From Ichthyophonus hoferi (lineage: Eukaryota > Opisthokonta > Ichthyosporea > Ichthyophonida > Ichthyophonidae): 23,511 bases of DNA. The stretch is from positions 173,076-196,586 of the forward strand of contig NAOQ01000033.1 of assembly GCA_002751075.1 (NCBI GenBank), in the 5' to 3' direction. Below the pieces are notes generated by a model that saw nothing but the letters and a program-made list of their open reading frames with translations, was not told where the DNA came from and made no database searches. The position numbers were made by a program, and so were the translations under genes. Shown here piece after piece: positions 1 to 10,732 of this stretch (position 1 is its first letter; each line of letters begins with the position of its first letter).

Positions 1-26
<26 letters not shown>
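1..26. repeat. (TA)n microsatellite at left edge
   Basis: A pure TA dinucleotide run opens the window, immediately beyond the last proposed PIAS exon on the minus strand. It lies in the intron following that exon. Confidence 0.9.
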
Positions 27-32
<6 letters not shown>

Positions 33-39
33 TATTTAC

Positions 40-378
40 TTTCCCAGCCCAGAGCCAATGATACCATCCAAATCAAAACGGTGCGGCAACTATCAATGGT
101 AGTGCGATGAGTGGCTGAGAGCTGTGCAGAATAAGTAATTAAATAAAGATTATGTAATTAACTGTCTAACACACCACAAAGCCTACAGAATGTGCACATG
201 TTATATAATAATTACACTGTATGTTTAATGTATTAGGTTCAGGTTAGCTATGTCTAAAAAAGGTAATTATTCAAGGGCTCTAATTGGATCTTAGTCATAG
301 TGAGTTTGAGTATAGTAGAGGTAATAATAACAGTAGTAATAATAATAATAATAACAATAGTAATAACAATAGTAATAA

Positions 379-433
<55 letters not shown>

Positions 434-2859
434 TAATAATAATAACACTACTAATAAGAAACTCCCTACATACTCTTGGTTTAAACGATGGACGTGTTCG
501 CGAGAAAGAGCAAATCCATGTTCACGAGGTTCTTGTCCTAAATTATCTGTAGAGATAAAGAGAGAGAGAAAGAACGAGAGTGAGGAAGGGAAATGGGAAG
601 AAAACAATGACAATAACAATAATAATGCTAATAATAACAACAACAATCATAATAATACTACATTCCTATGCATAGCACCCATAGCATGTGCTCTAGGGGG
701 AGCTAGTACTAACCAATCTGTGTGGGGGGCAGTAGGGTAGCAAGTATGACGTAGAAGGGACTATCTCGAAATAATACGTCATGATGGCGAGTCGTGCTAT
801 ATCCTGGAGATGGTCGCCTGCACAATATATCAAAATATGATTGGGTTGCCCCGCATAGGACAATATGTCTATGATTAGGTTATAATAAGAATATTACCAA
901 TGATCACCTTCACAAGAATAGGCAGATATAACATAGGTATATATATATATAGTAATATATGGAAATGAAATTAGATGGGCTTTTTAAAATTAACTAATCT
1001 CTTGCCTTAATATCAAAATACCTCACAAACCCACATACATACATATATCCATGCATATACATTTAGTAATCCACTAACCATATATAGTAATAATATATTC
1101 CCATCACATGTGCCTACCTAGTGGAGGCCCCTGGTGTTCTGCGATCGTTACTTTTTACTTCCTTTGGTGGAGTAATGCTATCCAATTAAAATGTAGGTTA
1201 GCATAAGTATCACACAATTAAAAACACTTTAAAATAATTAAAAATGGCATAAAATACAGCAGCACCTATAACTATACATCACTAAAAATGCCCAAGCCAA
1301 TTGATTGAAACAATATAAAATATTGATCATTTTAAATAGGAATTTAGCACTCTATCATTGGTAATATGTTACCATTTCATTTAAATGTCGCATAAAATAT
1401 CCTTTAAACCAATGATTTGCTTTGTTTACACAAAAAAATCACGATAGCCCTATCCAAATATAGGAATATGACAATTTCATCACCCAATCACAGTCTTTTT
1501 GGCTATTATATCAGGATGTATTATTATATCTGATTGGTATATATATGTATATATCGGTATTAAAATGCAGTCCCATTTTTACTATTACAACATATAATTA
1601 ATGACCTTATCACTGGTATATATTATACAATACTATATATATATATATACATAAATGCCTATCTATAATACATGCTCCCTAGTCAAATCATTGTCCAGCA
1701 TAAAAATACCCAATTGTATTGGCCAAATAATATCTTAAATGACAAGCAAGGATTGGTCCTATATATCCTAATCATTTATTAGACCAATCATAAACTCCCT
1801 ATTCCCAACCATGCAATCATACCTGGTACCACCAAACCTCTCTGTCCACACACTTATAGTTTTCTGTCTGCATTTCCTATAGAAAGAGTCCTCACTATAC
1901 TTGGTTTTCAACATAGCAAAAAACTGCACTAATCGTTGATACTGGATAGGTTTAGTGCCTGACACAGGTAGGCCGCAGAACTGTAGCACTTCTTTTAATT
2001 CTTTCAATCGGAAATCTTTAATCTTTTCCTGGTAAAATCATAAATTAATTAGTTAATTAGTTGGATGTTATTGGTTGTAGGTCAGGGTTGAATGATAGTA
2101 TAGTACGGAATTGGTTGGATGTTATTTGAGGGATGTCAGTGTTGTATGACTGCAGGTAGAGATAGACTAGACCACGGCTATATATATCTATATCCGTACG
2201 TCACATGACTTTATACACAGGAAAAAGTATATATACACATATATAAGCATACTATCATAATAGAATATCACTGGATAAACCAATGTATTGCAATATATAC
2301 ATGGCAAATGTTAAGTGTTTATATATTTCATTGAATACAGAAGATGTTATATATATGCACATACAATTACATCTATCGAAACATCCTACATATAACTATG
2401 TATATCCCCATATGTGCTTTAGTTTCTCCTATTGGTCTCTATTTTACTATATCTTTCTTCTACATATACACATATAATAGTACTTACTTTACTTTTAAAT
2501 AAATGTATCAACAACGCAGGGGTTTAAAAGGACAGAGAGAAACAAATAGCATAACATCACATCGAGATAACTAAACAATGCTATAATTTACTAAGAAAAA
2601 AGTAACACAGGGCCAATCTTAGTAATAAAATAAAAATGATTGTGTTTCTGTTTTCCCCTCTGACTCACTTCATCATAAAAAATACATAACCTAAGGCAAC
2701 TGATACGGAATAAGAGAATGATGAAAGAGAATAAACTATACATGGCCTGTCAATGGTTTCTTTACACAGTTATAAATACTTTCTTTGATCACTCACCACC
2801 AAGTGTGCATCCCTGTCTCTATCGAGAGTCCTGCAAGTCCCTACGCTTGGTATGGTCAT
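40..2859 (-). CDS. PIAS-family E3 SUMO-protein ligase, 5' part (six exons, truncated by window edge)
   Basis: PIAS proteins are nuclear E3 ligases that promote SUMO transfer and bind DNA through an N-terminal SAP domain. Proposed exons (minus strand): 2859-2797, 2028-1823, 1177-1118, 817-714, 546-470 and, weaker, 121-40. The ATG at 2859 gives a 21-residue first exon ending at donor GTG|GTGAGT. Exon 2 starts after TTTTACCAG and holds a SAP domain (residues about 27-61; LKELKEVLQFCGLPVSGTK) followed by a basic helix ending WTERFGG. Exons 4 and 5 carry the start of a PINIT domain: HHDV at 121-124, PFY at 130-132, PPT at 140-142 and a GFALS segment near 155-159. Spacing matches the PIAS pattern HPD..PFY..PT..F.L. 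Intron phases 0, 2, 2, 1, 0 all fit. Exon 6 (LSATHRTTIDSC...) is only tentatively PINIT, and exon 5 has an alternative donor at 474 (GA|GTATGT) that would change the phase. The rest of PINIT and the SP-RING lie outside the window. Family assignment is by eye. Confidence 0.72.
321..455. repeat. (AAT/TAA)n microsatellite in the last PIAS intron
   Basis: A long, mostly pure AAT trinucleotide tract interrupted by AAC and AGT variants. It lies in the proposed intron between PIAS exons 5 and 6. The Leu-rich and Asn-rich reading frames seen across it are simple translations of the repeat, not proteins. Confidence 0.9.
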
Positions 2860-3122
2860 GTTTATTAAACAAATGGTGAAATATGTATTTACGTATTTCA
2901 CCTTACAAATATGACGATTAAAGCCCAAAAAAAAAACAAAGAATTTTAATAGGAAAAATGTATATTTATATTATAAACAAAAGTACGTATACATACTTCA
3001 GTTTATTAACACGTATATATCGCTTATACTATCATGTATCATTCATGCGTAGTGTATGGCTCATGCTAAACGAATCAGATCTTGATAATATACTGGTTAC
3101 TTTAAACAATCTGCGATTAATA

Positions 3123-3132
3123 TGCGATCGCA
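3123..3132. other. TGCGATCGCA palindrome
   Basis: A 10-bp perfect palindrome with the GCGATCGC core, one of three such cores in the window. A second GATCGCA lies 10 bp further on. No function can be assigned. Confidence 0.6.
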
Positions 3133-3848
3133 AATGTGATCGCACTTTATGATATGTTTGTCGATAATCGTTCTTAAGCTATCCCAGAAATTATCCAATT
3201 GTATTTTTGAATTTTAGTCACACTGCACTTCTGGCCCTGGATATATTTATAAAAGATGTATTAGCGTATATTTAATTAATAAACACCTATTGGAATTAAG
3301 TTCTTCAACACGCTTAGATAGATTAAGTTTTTTTTTAATTACCCCATTCGGTTATAGTTGCCTACAAAAGTCAATAGGAAGTTGTTGTTAAAATACAGGT
3401 CGAGTATTTCTTATTCACAACCAACCAATCTGAACTTTACACATACCTATTTATGTTTTCCCATTTATGCATGTATGACGAGTTCCCAAAACAATAAAGC
3501 TACTGTTTATCATGACTGTTTGCTATTACAGCTTTCAGTCCTTAAATTTATAATATCCTTTGATTTTCAAGTAGTAGAACTTTATTATCTACATTGTTTA
3601 CTAGAAGACCAACTAGTTGAGTCTGGTACAGTCAAACCATTAGAGAATATTTGTTTCGTGTCCATCGGCAATCCAAGCATACTGTACGTCAAAAATAGAA
3701 TGCAGTATGTCAAATACTAGTTTTATTTTCATTAGTTAAATAGAGTTCGGTACAAGAGATACTACTTTTATTTTCCATTAGTAACGATCACGTTACATTA
3801 TTAATATTATAGCGTGTGAACATTGATATATACATCCTCAAATAACAG

Positions 3849-4019
3849 GGTGTGATCGGAAGAGCGGGAAGTGGCATGGCCTTAAATGCCTGTTATACAT
3901 CAGCTAGGCAAGATATATATTGTTCCCTGGAGAAGCATCCTGATAAAGTAAGAAAATTAAATATGTATGACTATAGGTATAATTTATCTTAGGTTCCACC
4001 GTTTTGCATGGCTACATGA
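3849..4019 (+). CDS. Possible two-exon 3' end of an unrecognised gene
   Basis: An open phase-0 stretch 3849-3947 lies between an acceptor (AATAACAG|GG) and a strong donor (AAA|GTAAGA). It translates to a 33-residue segment beginning GVIGRAGSGMALNACYTSAR. After a 45-bp candidate intron, a second acceptor (TATCTTAG|GT) leads in frame to VPPFCMAT and a TGA at 4017-4019. The 45-bp intron is much shorter than the other introns here. No upstream exon in a matching phase was found, and I do not recognise the protein. It may be chance. Confidence 0.2.
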
Positions 4020-5924
4020 AAACACGTTATGCTTCACCAGCAATTCTGATTATAGTATTGGTTGTATCAGGAAATTTAATTAGTACTGAGCCACAGACCC
4101 AACATATATAGCTTCTTTCTTCACATTATAAAAGTTGATGGTATATATGCAGACTTGCAATTAGAGGAACATAAATAGATTTCGATGTCTATTAGTTGCC
4201 AGTGCCAGATTTTACATTTTTTCCACTTACTATTAGTACATATATCTAGTTTCCAGTGTTTAATATTAATTTTGATTTTCAGCACTTCATTTTTGATTTT
4301 CCGACAAGATCCATAGCGTCTTTAAAATAGCATGTATACATGCCAATATATGACTATTAAGTGGCACAATCACGATTAATGTGGCTTGCCCCTAGGCTAA
4401 AATAGAATCCACATGATTCAAGGCCATGATTCATTATGCATGGAACTGCAATCCTAATGCATTTGCCTTGTGGTTACGGGTAATTGCCAAGCTCGTATAC
4501 CTAGAAAAAGCACCTATTGTAGCATTATGTTAAATGTATAAATAAAACTATAGTATCAAGTGTGAGGCACACAGGTATTTATAGCTTTTTCATATTCTAT
4601 ACTGTAGTACCAATGTCAACATATACCTAGGTCTTGCTATTGCATTCATAGCAAAATACTGAGATATTTGTTAAAACAGGGATATTTATTTAGTTTCGGT
4701 ATTTTTATATATGGTTATAATCTTTTAATATTATTAGCAATTACTATTACACATGTAGTCTAAAAATAGTTGGTGAAATCTATTGTTGTTAAATGCCAAT
4801 CCAAGATGATTGATCAAAGTTAATCAGCCAATGACATAGGCCCCGTGACAATAGGCCTTTTCAGATTAATGTTTTGAGCCCAGATAACTCATTGCTTAGA
4901 TATCCTGCTTAAGACCCAGCAATTTTTAGCAATGACGCTACACTCTTGCAACCACTAGGGAAGTTAGAGCAGTGTATACCTTTATTGGGGTAACTGAATA
5001 CCTTCAACAATACAGGCATTTAGCTATCAGTCAACAACTGGCTGCTCAACTAACTGCACTCTCTCTAGTCTTATCAGCCTTAAGGGATTGGTCCTCTTTC
5101 TGTTGCTTGCTTAATAAAAAAAAATGTCTTAGCATATCTGTACTCCGTGTATGCAAAGGGACACGTTAAAACATTTTTTAATTCGGCATTCACTCTCCTT
5201 CACAAAGAATATAGATTACAGGAGCGCTCCTGTCTCTGCTTATTATTCCCAACAATATTTTTCAATTTGGCATACCTACTACTCGCCAGGTCTGTTGTGC
5301 CGAAGGTTGATATAATATAAGTACACCAGTAAGCAGACTAAAGGTATTGGAAGATATATATATACAGGGTGTAACATGTATTTCTTCTTTTTAGAACCTC
5401 TCTAGGTATCAAAGCTGATCCAATTAGAGATTACTTATTATACAACACCAAACCTTCAATAATTTCTTAAGTTAATTCTAAAACAAAGTAAATAAAGTAG
5501 GGTACTTAATATTGATGTTGTGTACACAAAATAAAAAACAATCACCACAGACACGATTGTTGGACAGCCTTGAAAGAAAATTTCTGCATAAGCTACCTTC
5601 TAATATAGTTAAATTCATTCTATTCCAATTGTAAAATTTATAAGAAGATCTCTTTAAGCTACTTGACTTAACAGAAAGAAAAATGGATAAAGAAGAATAA
5701 GGAATGTATTAGTCAGACTGAAAGGTAAAGCGGGGCTATGCTTCAATATAACATGTAGTATACATGTGGGTGTATGTGATCTTAATCTTTTCTAACCAGA
5801 ACACTCCTTAAGTTGGATTTGCTTTAAGCTTTACCTCTCTCTGAGCCACACCTGCATAATTATGGAAGCTCACAGCTCACTTGCGATCTTGCGATAATTA
5901 ATTAGTTAAGTCACACACTTTTTG

Positions 5925-5936
5925 TAGCGATCGCTA
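5925..5936. other. TAGCGATCGCTA palindrome
   Basis: A 12-bp perfect palindrome with the GCGATCGC core in otherwise AT-rich intergenic DNA, about 110 bp before another perfect palindrome at 6036-6053. Confidence 0.6.
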
Positions 5937-6035
5937 AAACCATCACATAATCTTGATAATTACGATGTTATCTGAATTACGCACGAAATGTGTCCGGATC
6001 GACCAATGAGAATAGCTCTAATGGCTGTTGGATAC

Positions 6036-6163
6036 TTTATCTGGCCAGATAAAATACCATTATACATACATACATCAACACTAATAATTACTGCTCTTAG
6101 TGTTATCAGATTATGACAAAATTCGGGATGCCCCGAAGGGTATATAAGGACACTAGCGCTAGT
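6036..6163 (+). promoter_or_regulatory. Promoter-like patch: palindromes plus TATA box
   Basis: Within 130 bp are an 18-bp perfect palindrome (TTTATCTGGCCAGATAAA, 6036-6053), a short stem-loop TTCGGG/CCCGAA (6122-6137), a TATA-box-like TATATAAGG (6141-6149) and a 12-bp palindrome ACTAGCGCTAGT (6152-6163). The arrangement resembles a core promoter for rightward transcription. No convincing gene follows: the first ATG (6292) opens only 13 codons, and the longer open stretch (about 6380-6601) has no clear start. Function is inferred from layout only. Confidence 0.3.
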
Positions 6164-7503
6164 ACGAGCACGGGTCTAAGTCACGATATACAACTTTTAT
6201 AGCGATTGAAAACCGTTAGTCTCTATCATCGCATGCAGTAAGAATTTAATAAAAACTTTTTCGATTTCTGAGGTAGCTTGAGTAGTAAATTATGTCTAGT
6301 GATATCTCAGCGAACAATCTTATGACATTCTAGGTAATCTGCAATAAGTACAAAGGCCAACTTTACTTTGAAATACGGATTCACCAATACAGGCAGGGCA
6401 TCTTTATTGATTGACGCCAATCATCAAAAGACATTAATTAGTCGGACCGATATTTCACTTACATCCTACCCTCAACCAGGCGTAGAAGACGTTGATGGAT
6501 TAGAGGAAGATAAAGTGAGAATCGAGAAAGGTAACGACACCTTCAAATTTTCCCTTATGTTTAACACTTTTATTAATTCTGGTTCCAAAAATAAGCTTTG
6601 AACATGCCAAGCTAAGCGTTGTGCTGTCCAATTGTAAAATAATTATCACACGTTATTCGCCTCTACGAGTAAGACAAATAATAACACAGCTTGAATATTG
6701 TCCAGATCCAATGATGCAGATATTTTTTTCATTTACACTCTGATAAAGATATTAAGATAGTCGAAAAAAGTATCTGATATTACAATTTATTTTTCTTAAT
6801 GCTTTAAATACTTACGTTTAATGGCACAACGAACCATCGTGTGCCAAAAATAGAATGCGTCATCTTTGTCACAATCTTATTATGATCTTGACGTTTGTAC
6901 AACGCCCAATGTTAAAACAAAAATACTAAAAGATGAAATTTGTTTATGTTTAAAGTTGTATTTTACCTTTGATGAAAGAAAAAAGGTTGCAAACTGTGAT
7001 TTTGTTAGTTCTCTTTCTTCTTTTCATACTTTCCCAACCTTTTTTTATTGTGGGTGTTAATTTTGGTTAACACTCACATAACTGTATTCAAAACCATTAT
7101 AGATCGCTCAATTTATTGCGCTAACTGGTCCTTAATATTGGATCGCATAGGTTAATTGGTGCTAATCGTAGACGAACTGATTGTGATTTCATTACACCAC
7201 TACTACAAAATTTGTGATCCAAATGTATTGGAAATAGAACTAGTATCTGTTGTATTGAATTCTATTTGATATCCGGGGTACCTATTTTTTAGTTGTTCTA
7301 AGTAGTTATAAATAAGTAAAGAACAAGCTGGAGTCTTTGTGAGGTCAGTATACAGAACCCTCAACTGTTTTGCATTTAAAAACACTTCATACTTATTACC
7401 TTGGAATTTTCTATTGGAATAATAACTATAATCTAAGCCACTATAATAACAATAGATAGGTACTATGTAAGTATCCTCTAATAATTAGACTTTATTTGAT
7501 GAC

Positions 7504-7508
7504 TTTAC
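7504..7508. repeat. Likely target-site duplication TTTAC (left)
   Basis: TTTAC abuts the left LTR and recurs at 10728-10732 directly after the right LTR. Five bases is the usual Copia duplication length. Confidence 0.55.
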
Positions 7509-7855
7509 AATAAGGAATGTAGATAATAAATTTTTACCACTTGAAAATCAAGACACTATAAATTTGATGACTGACAACTGTAATAATAAATAGTACAGTC
7601 AAAAGTAGGTTTATTATTATTTTGGAACATTATTATATATGTATAAATGAAACGAGGAAACCCTAATAGGTATAAATATAAAGTTCCGATGGACTTGTTG
7701 TATACATGAAATATTTAACCACTAGGTCATAGACTAGTAGTTTGGACAACAACCTTTTATTGACCTTATGAGATAACTCTAACTAACTATAAAAAATGTG
7801 GTAACTATAATAAATGATAATTCATTTAAGCGTGGTGTAAAACTTAGTTTCAACA
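7509..7855 (-). repeat. 3' LTR of the Copia fossil
   Basis: Direct repeat of 10389-10727. Shared landmarks are TTTATTATTATTTTGGAA, TTTAACCACTA.GTCATAGAC.AGTAGTTT and TTATTGACCTTA. On the minus strand it opens with TGTTGAAAC, typical of Copia LTR ends, with AAGAGGTAA just inside as a possible remnant polypurine tract. Confidence 0.8.
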
Positions 7856-10388
7856 TTACCTCTTGGCCGGATAATAGTATATATGATATAAAGGCCAGAA
7901 AGAAAAGAAAAGAACTTATATAGAAATAAACTAGAGAAAGCGTTTGGATGCCTGAAATGCTGGCTTAACCATGGCCTTTATAAGGGAATCCGCAGCCTGT
8001 AATTTTGTTGGAACTCCCTTGACGATGATCTCCCGATTATCTACAGCTTCCCTAATATATCAATATCATGTTTTTATATCCCTTGTTTGTTTGGAGAGAC
8101 TAGTTTTCTCACAGGGTCGTAGAGCACTCTGGCTGTCCCCTATATAGTGAAGGGCTCGCTATCAATTCCAAGACGGTTTAGAAAAGATACCATGTAAAGG
8201 AATTTTTAAGTTTGTGTGTTCATGGCAATGACTTCACTGTCACTTGAGCTTTGGGTGCAGGTATTCTGTTTCTTGCTTAGCCAGTCCACCAAGCCACCTG
8301 CAAAGAGTACGATTTATCCCAATATACTTTTCGCGTCGGTAGGGCTAGCTCCAAAATTGGCATCACTGTAGGTTAGTAGTTTGAGTGGTCCCTTGCATTA
8401 GAAAATTCCGTCATTATGGTTAGTGTTGAGGTCCCTCCGTACCTGCACATATCCCAGTGATCTTTTATTGGATGAGCACTGAAACGACCAAGGTAGCTGA
8501 ACGCAAATTGTATACCGGCATGCGTAGATCTGGCGATCGTAATAAGCAGCCAATTATGTTTTGGTAAATTGTGACGTCACATAGCTCTTTGGGAGTCGAA
8601 TCATCTGCCGCCGATTGGACATGTTCGGGCAAGATAGCGCTATGCATTGCTTCCCTCTGAATGTAGGAACAAATGCATGAATGCATTCTCTTTGGGATAG
8701 CTTCCTATTGCCATTGAGGACTCATTCAATCGTGCATCCAAAATATCTTGCCGGAAAAGTTCAGCTCTTGGTTGGGAACTTCGCTGTAATAGGCTTAATC
8801 AGATTATCTTTGCCCTTGGGGACTTCAGATACAACAAGGGAAATCGTAAGCATACAGGCAGAGGCACAGAAGTGAGTAGTTTCGTATAGAATGTACAAAC
8901 ATGAATCTTTTCCCGTTGGGTACATGTAGATGGATTTTAGAAAAGTGACCAACGTCTTATTCCCGAGTAACAAGTTTTAATGCAGCCGTATAAGCTGTGC
9001 TTGAGGCAAAAAACCATATTGGAATGATCGCTATCCTGCATCAAAGGTAGGTGCTCTATGTAGACAGGAATTTCTAGGTACGCATGGATTTAGGCTTCAT
9101 GATGTCCAGTTGGGTGATATAATGACCTCTGGTTGCGGCCATGTTCAAAGAAATTTGCACAGTAGCCAAAGAGAACACCGGATAACTGATCTCAAAGAAA
9201 ATTAATGTCCTTCTTCGGCTGAGCCTTGTGCTTAATTATACGTCATGCATTGTCCCATTTGCAATGAAAGACCCAGAGGCTGTGCAGGATAGTTTTCCCC
9301 CTTGGACGAGGCACTAGACTCCATGTGTGAAAAGATCTAATTGTACTCAACTCCTGTTCTATAGCCCTGATATATTCCAACTTGTCATGCGAATGCATGG
9401 CTTGTGTTAAGTTCTTTTGACCATGGATCCCGGGCATCACGTCGATGGACCCTGGTACTATCATGGTCTTGGCAATGCTGGCCGTAAGTGATCCTACTTC
9501 AAGTTGTTGGCGGGGTCTACTTCAAGCGTTAGTTTTGAATAAAACTCCTATCTGGACCATAACCAGAATGGCTCTCTCTTTCAGGCTTAGAAGGGAGGCC
9601 TAGGATCCCGAGTAAATATTGATGTAAGTGGATGGGACAAATAAAATTCAGATGAAGAACCTATGGATATGGATATTGCAGGTGCTACCTCTGAAGCCAA
9701 TTTATCTGGTTTAAGAGGTGGCTCTCGAATTTTCACTTTCGGTAATAGGTGCAATTGGAGGAAATTAGCGTGTGATGAGGACATCGGTTGCAGACAGATC
9801 CTGTTGACGTGGATTGAAATAAGATGAAGCCATGAAGTTGGGCTGTGAATCACTTTACCCAGCACACGATCCCATTGAAGCACCTGTGTTGGAGCACTCC
9901 CTGCTGTAACTAAAAATATTGAAGCAAGGTCAGGCAGAGTCAATTAAGTTTAGATAATACCTGGGTATGGAATCAACGTCAGCCCCTGAATGTAGCTTAG
10001 ACTGATTGTGGTTGTCTCCATAGGGGCTGGTCATGAAGAGAGCATTAGGGCCTCTTTCTCCTGAGGTAATCAAGGAGCCCAAAAAGGAAGGAGAAGGATT
10101 GGTAGAGTGTGATTGGATTGAGTGTGATGAGAGGGAAGTATGGGAAGTATGGCGACATGTCATTCTGGCTAGAAAAGGATATCATTGGAGGAGAGTTCGT
10201 CTCCCCGTGTACAGAAGCTGATGGCTCACAATCAGCCATGGGAGTGTTTTTATTGGGCTATTGCTATTGCAGATTTGTTGATAGGAGAGCAACAGTTGCG
10301 ATCAGGCTTTTTATTTGCTGTGAGCTCATCAAAACGTGTGCTTGTGGAGATAAAGTATTCTTAGCACTAATTGCCTGGCCTTCTAGTA

Positions 10389-10727
10389 AATAATCCAGTT
10401 GATAACTTTCTACCACTTTATAATCAAAAGATCAAATATAAATTTAATGAATGAAAAATATAATAGAAAACAATCACAGTAAACAGCAACTTTATTATTA
10501 TTTTGGAAAATTATTATTATACATATAAACGGGCAAGCACCAAATAGGTAGTTGTATGAAGTTCTGATTGGTTTGTTATGTATATAGAAAATATTTTAAC
10601 CACTATGTCATAGACCAGTAGTTTAGCAACTTCTTATTGACCTTAATAGGCAACTATAACCACATATGGTAACAATAACAAAGGATAATCTATCTAAGAT
10701 GGTGAGAAACAAAACCTGGTTCCAGCA
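10389..10727 (-). repeat. 5' LTR of the Copia fossil
   Basis: Diverged partner of the left repeat, opening TGCTGGAACC on the minus strand. I do not recognise a tRNA-primer binding site just inside it. Confidence 0.8.
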
Positions 10728-10732
10728 TTTAC
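10728..10732. repeat. Likely target-site duplication TTTAC (right)
   Basis: Second copy of TTTAC flanking the LTR pair. Confidence 0.55.

Larger units (their letters stand above)
2860..7503. other. Gene-poor intergenic region
   Basis: About 4.6 kb of AT-rich DNA upstream of the PIAS-like gene and before the Copia fossil. I see no gene I can name. It holds palindromes (3123-3132, 5751-5767, 5925-5936, 6036-6053, 6152-6163), one TATA-like promoter patch, and low-confidence exon-like stretches near 3849-4019, 6380-6530 and 7203-7380. A hairpin with 7-bp arms (CATACTG at 3678-3684, CAGTATG at 3703-3709) lies near 3690. The CCAAT pentamer, in either orientation, recurs throughout. Confidence 0.6.
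7509..10727 (-). mobile_element. Ty1/Copia-type LTR retrotransposon fossil
   Basis: An old, broken Copia-family element in minus orientation. It is bounded by two diverged direct repeats of about 340 bp (LTRs) and a likely 5-bp duplication. Minus-strand translation shows Copia pol remnants: a reverse-transcriptase N-terminal stretch around 9464-9243 (TW.LV.RP.G followed by WVF) and, further downstream, connection and RNase H signatures around 8690-7980 (YQNIIGCLL, then VDWLSKKQ). The RT-before-RNase-H order fits Copia. The internal part is about 2.5 kb, clearly shorter than a complete Copia element, so gag and integrase are largely missing or unrecognisable. There are many breaks, and LTR divergence indicates considerable age. 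It contributes no working gene. Confidence 0.85.

Noticed and set aside
254-740. Leu-rich (minus) and Asn-rich (plus) long reading frames
   Set aside because: They are translations of the AAT microsatellite. The only real coding content here is the short PIAS exon at 546-470.
3358-3720. 120-residue plus-strand frame
   Set aside because: No ATG at the start and a low-complexity composition. The tail has donor-like sites in a phase that does not fit the next exon candidate.
4972-5169. Plus-strand frame with a helical-looking segment
   Set aside because: No ATG, no flanking exons with compatible phase, no recognisable family.
6269-6285. TGAGGTAG resembling the let-7 seed
   Set aside because: Only the first eight bases match; the rest diverges and no convincing precursor hairpin was seen.
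6368-6601. 77-residue plus-strand frame beginning YGFTNTGRASLL
   Set aside because: Looks somewhat protein-like, with a possible donor near 6530, but has no start codon, no supported upstream exon and no recognised family.
7203-7385. 60-residue minus-strand frame beside the Copia fossil
   Set aside because: Somewhat protein-like, but no ATG in frame and no partner exons. It lies outside the LTR, so it cannot be credited to the element either.
10033-10393. Overlapping reading frames on both strands near the right LTR
   Set aside because: They lie inside the decayed Copia element and have no independent support.
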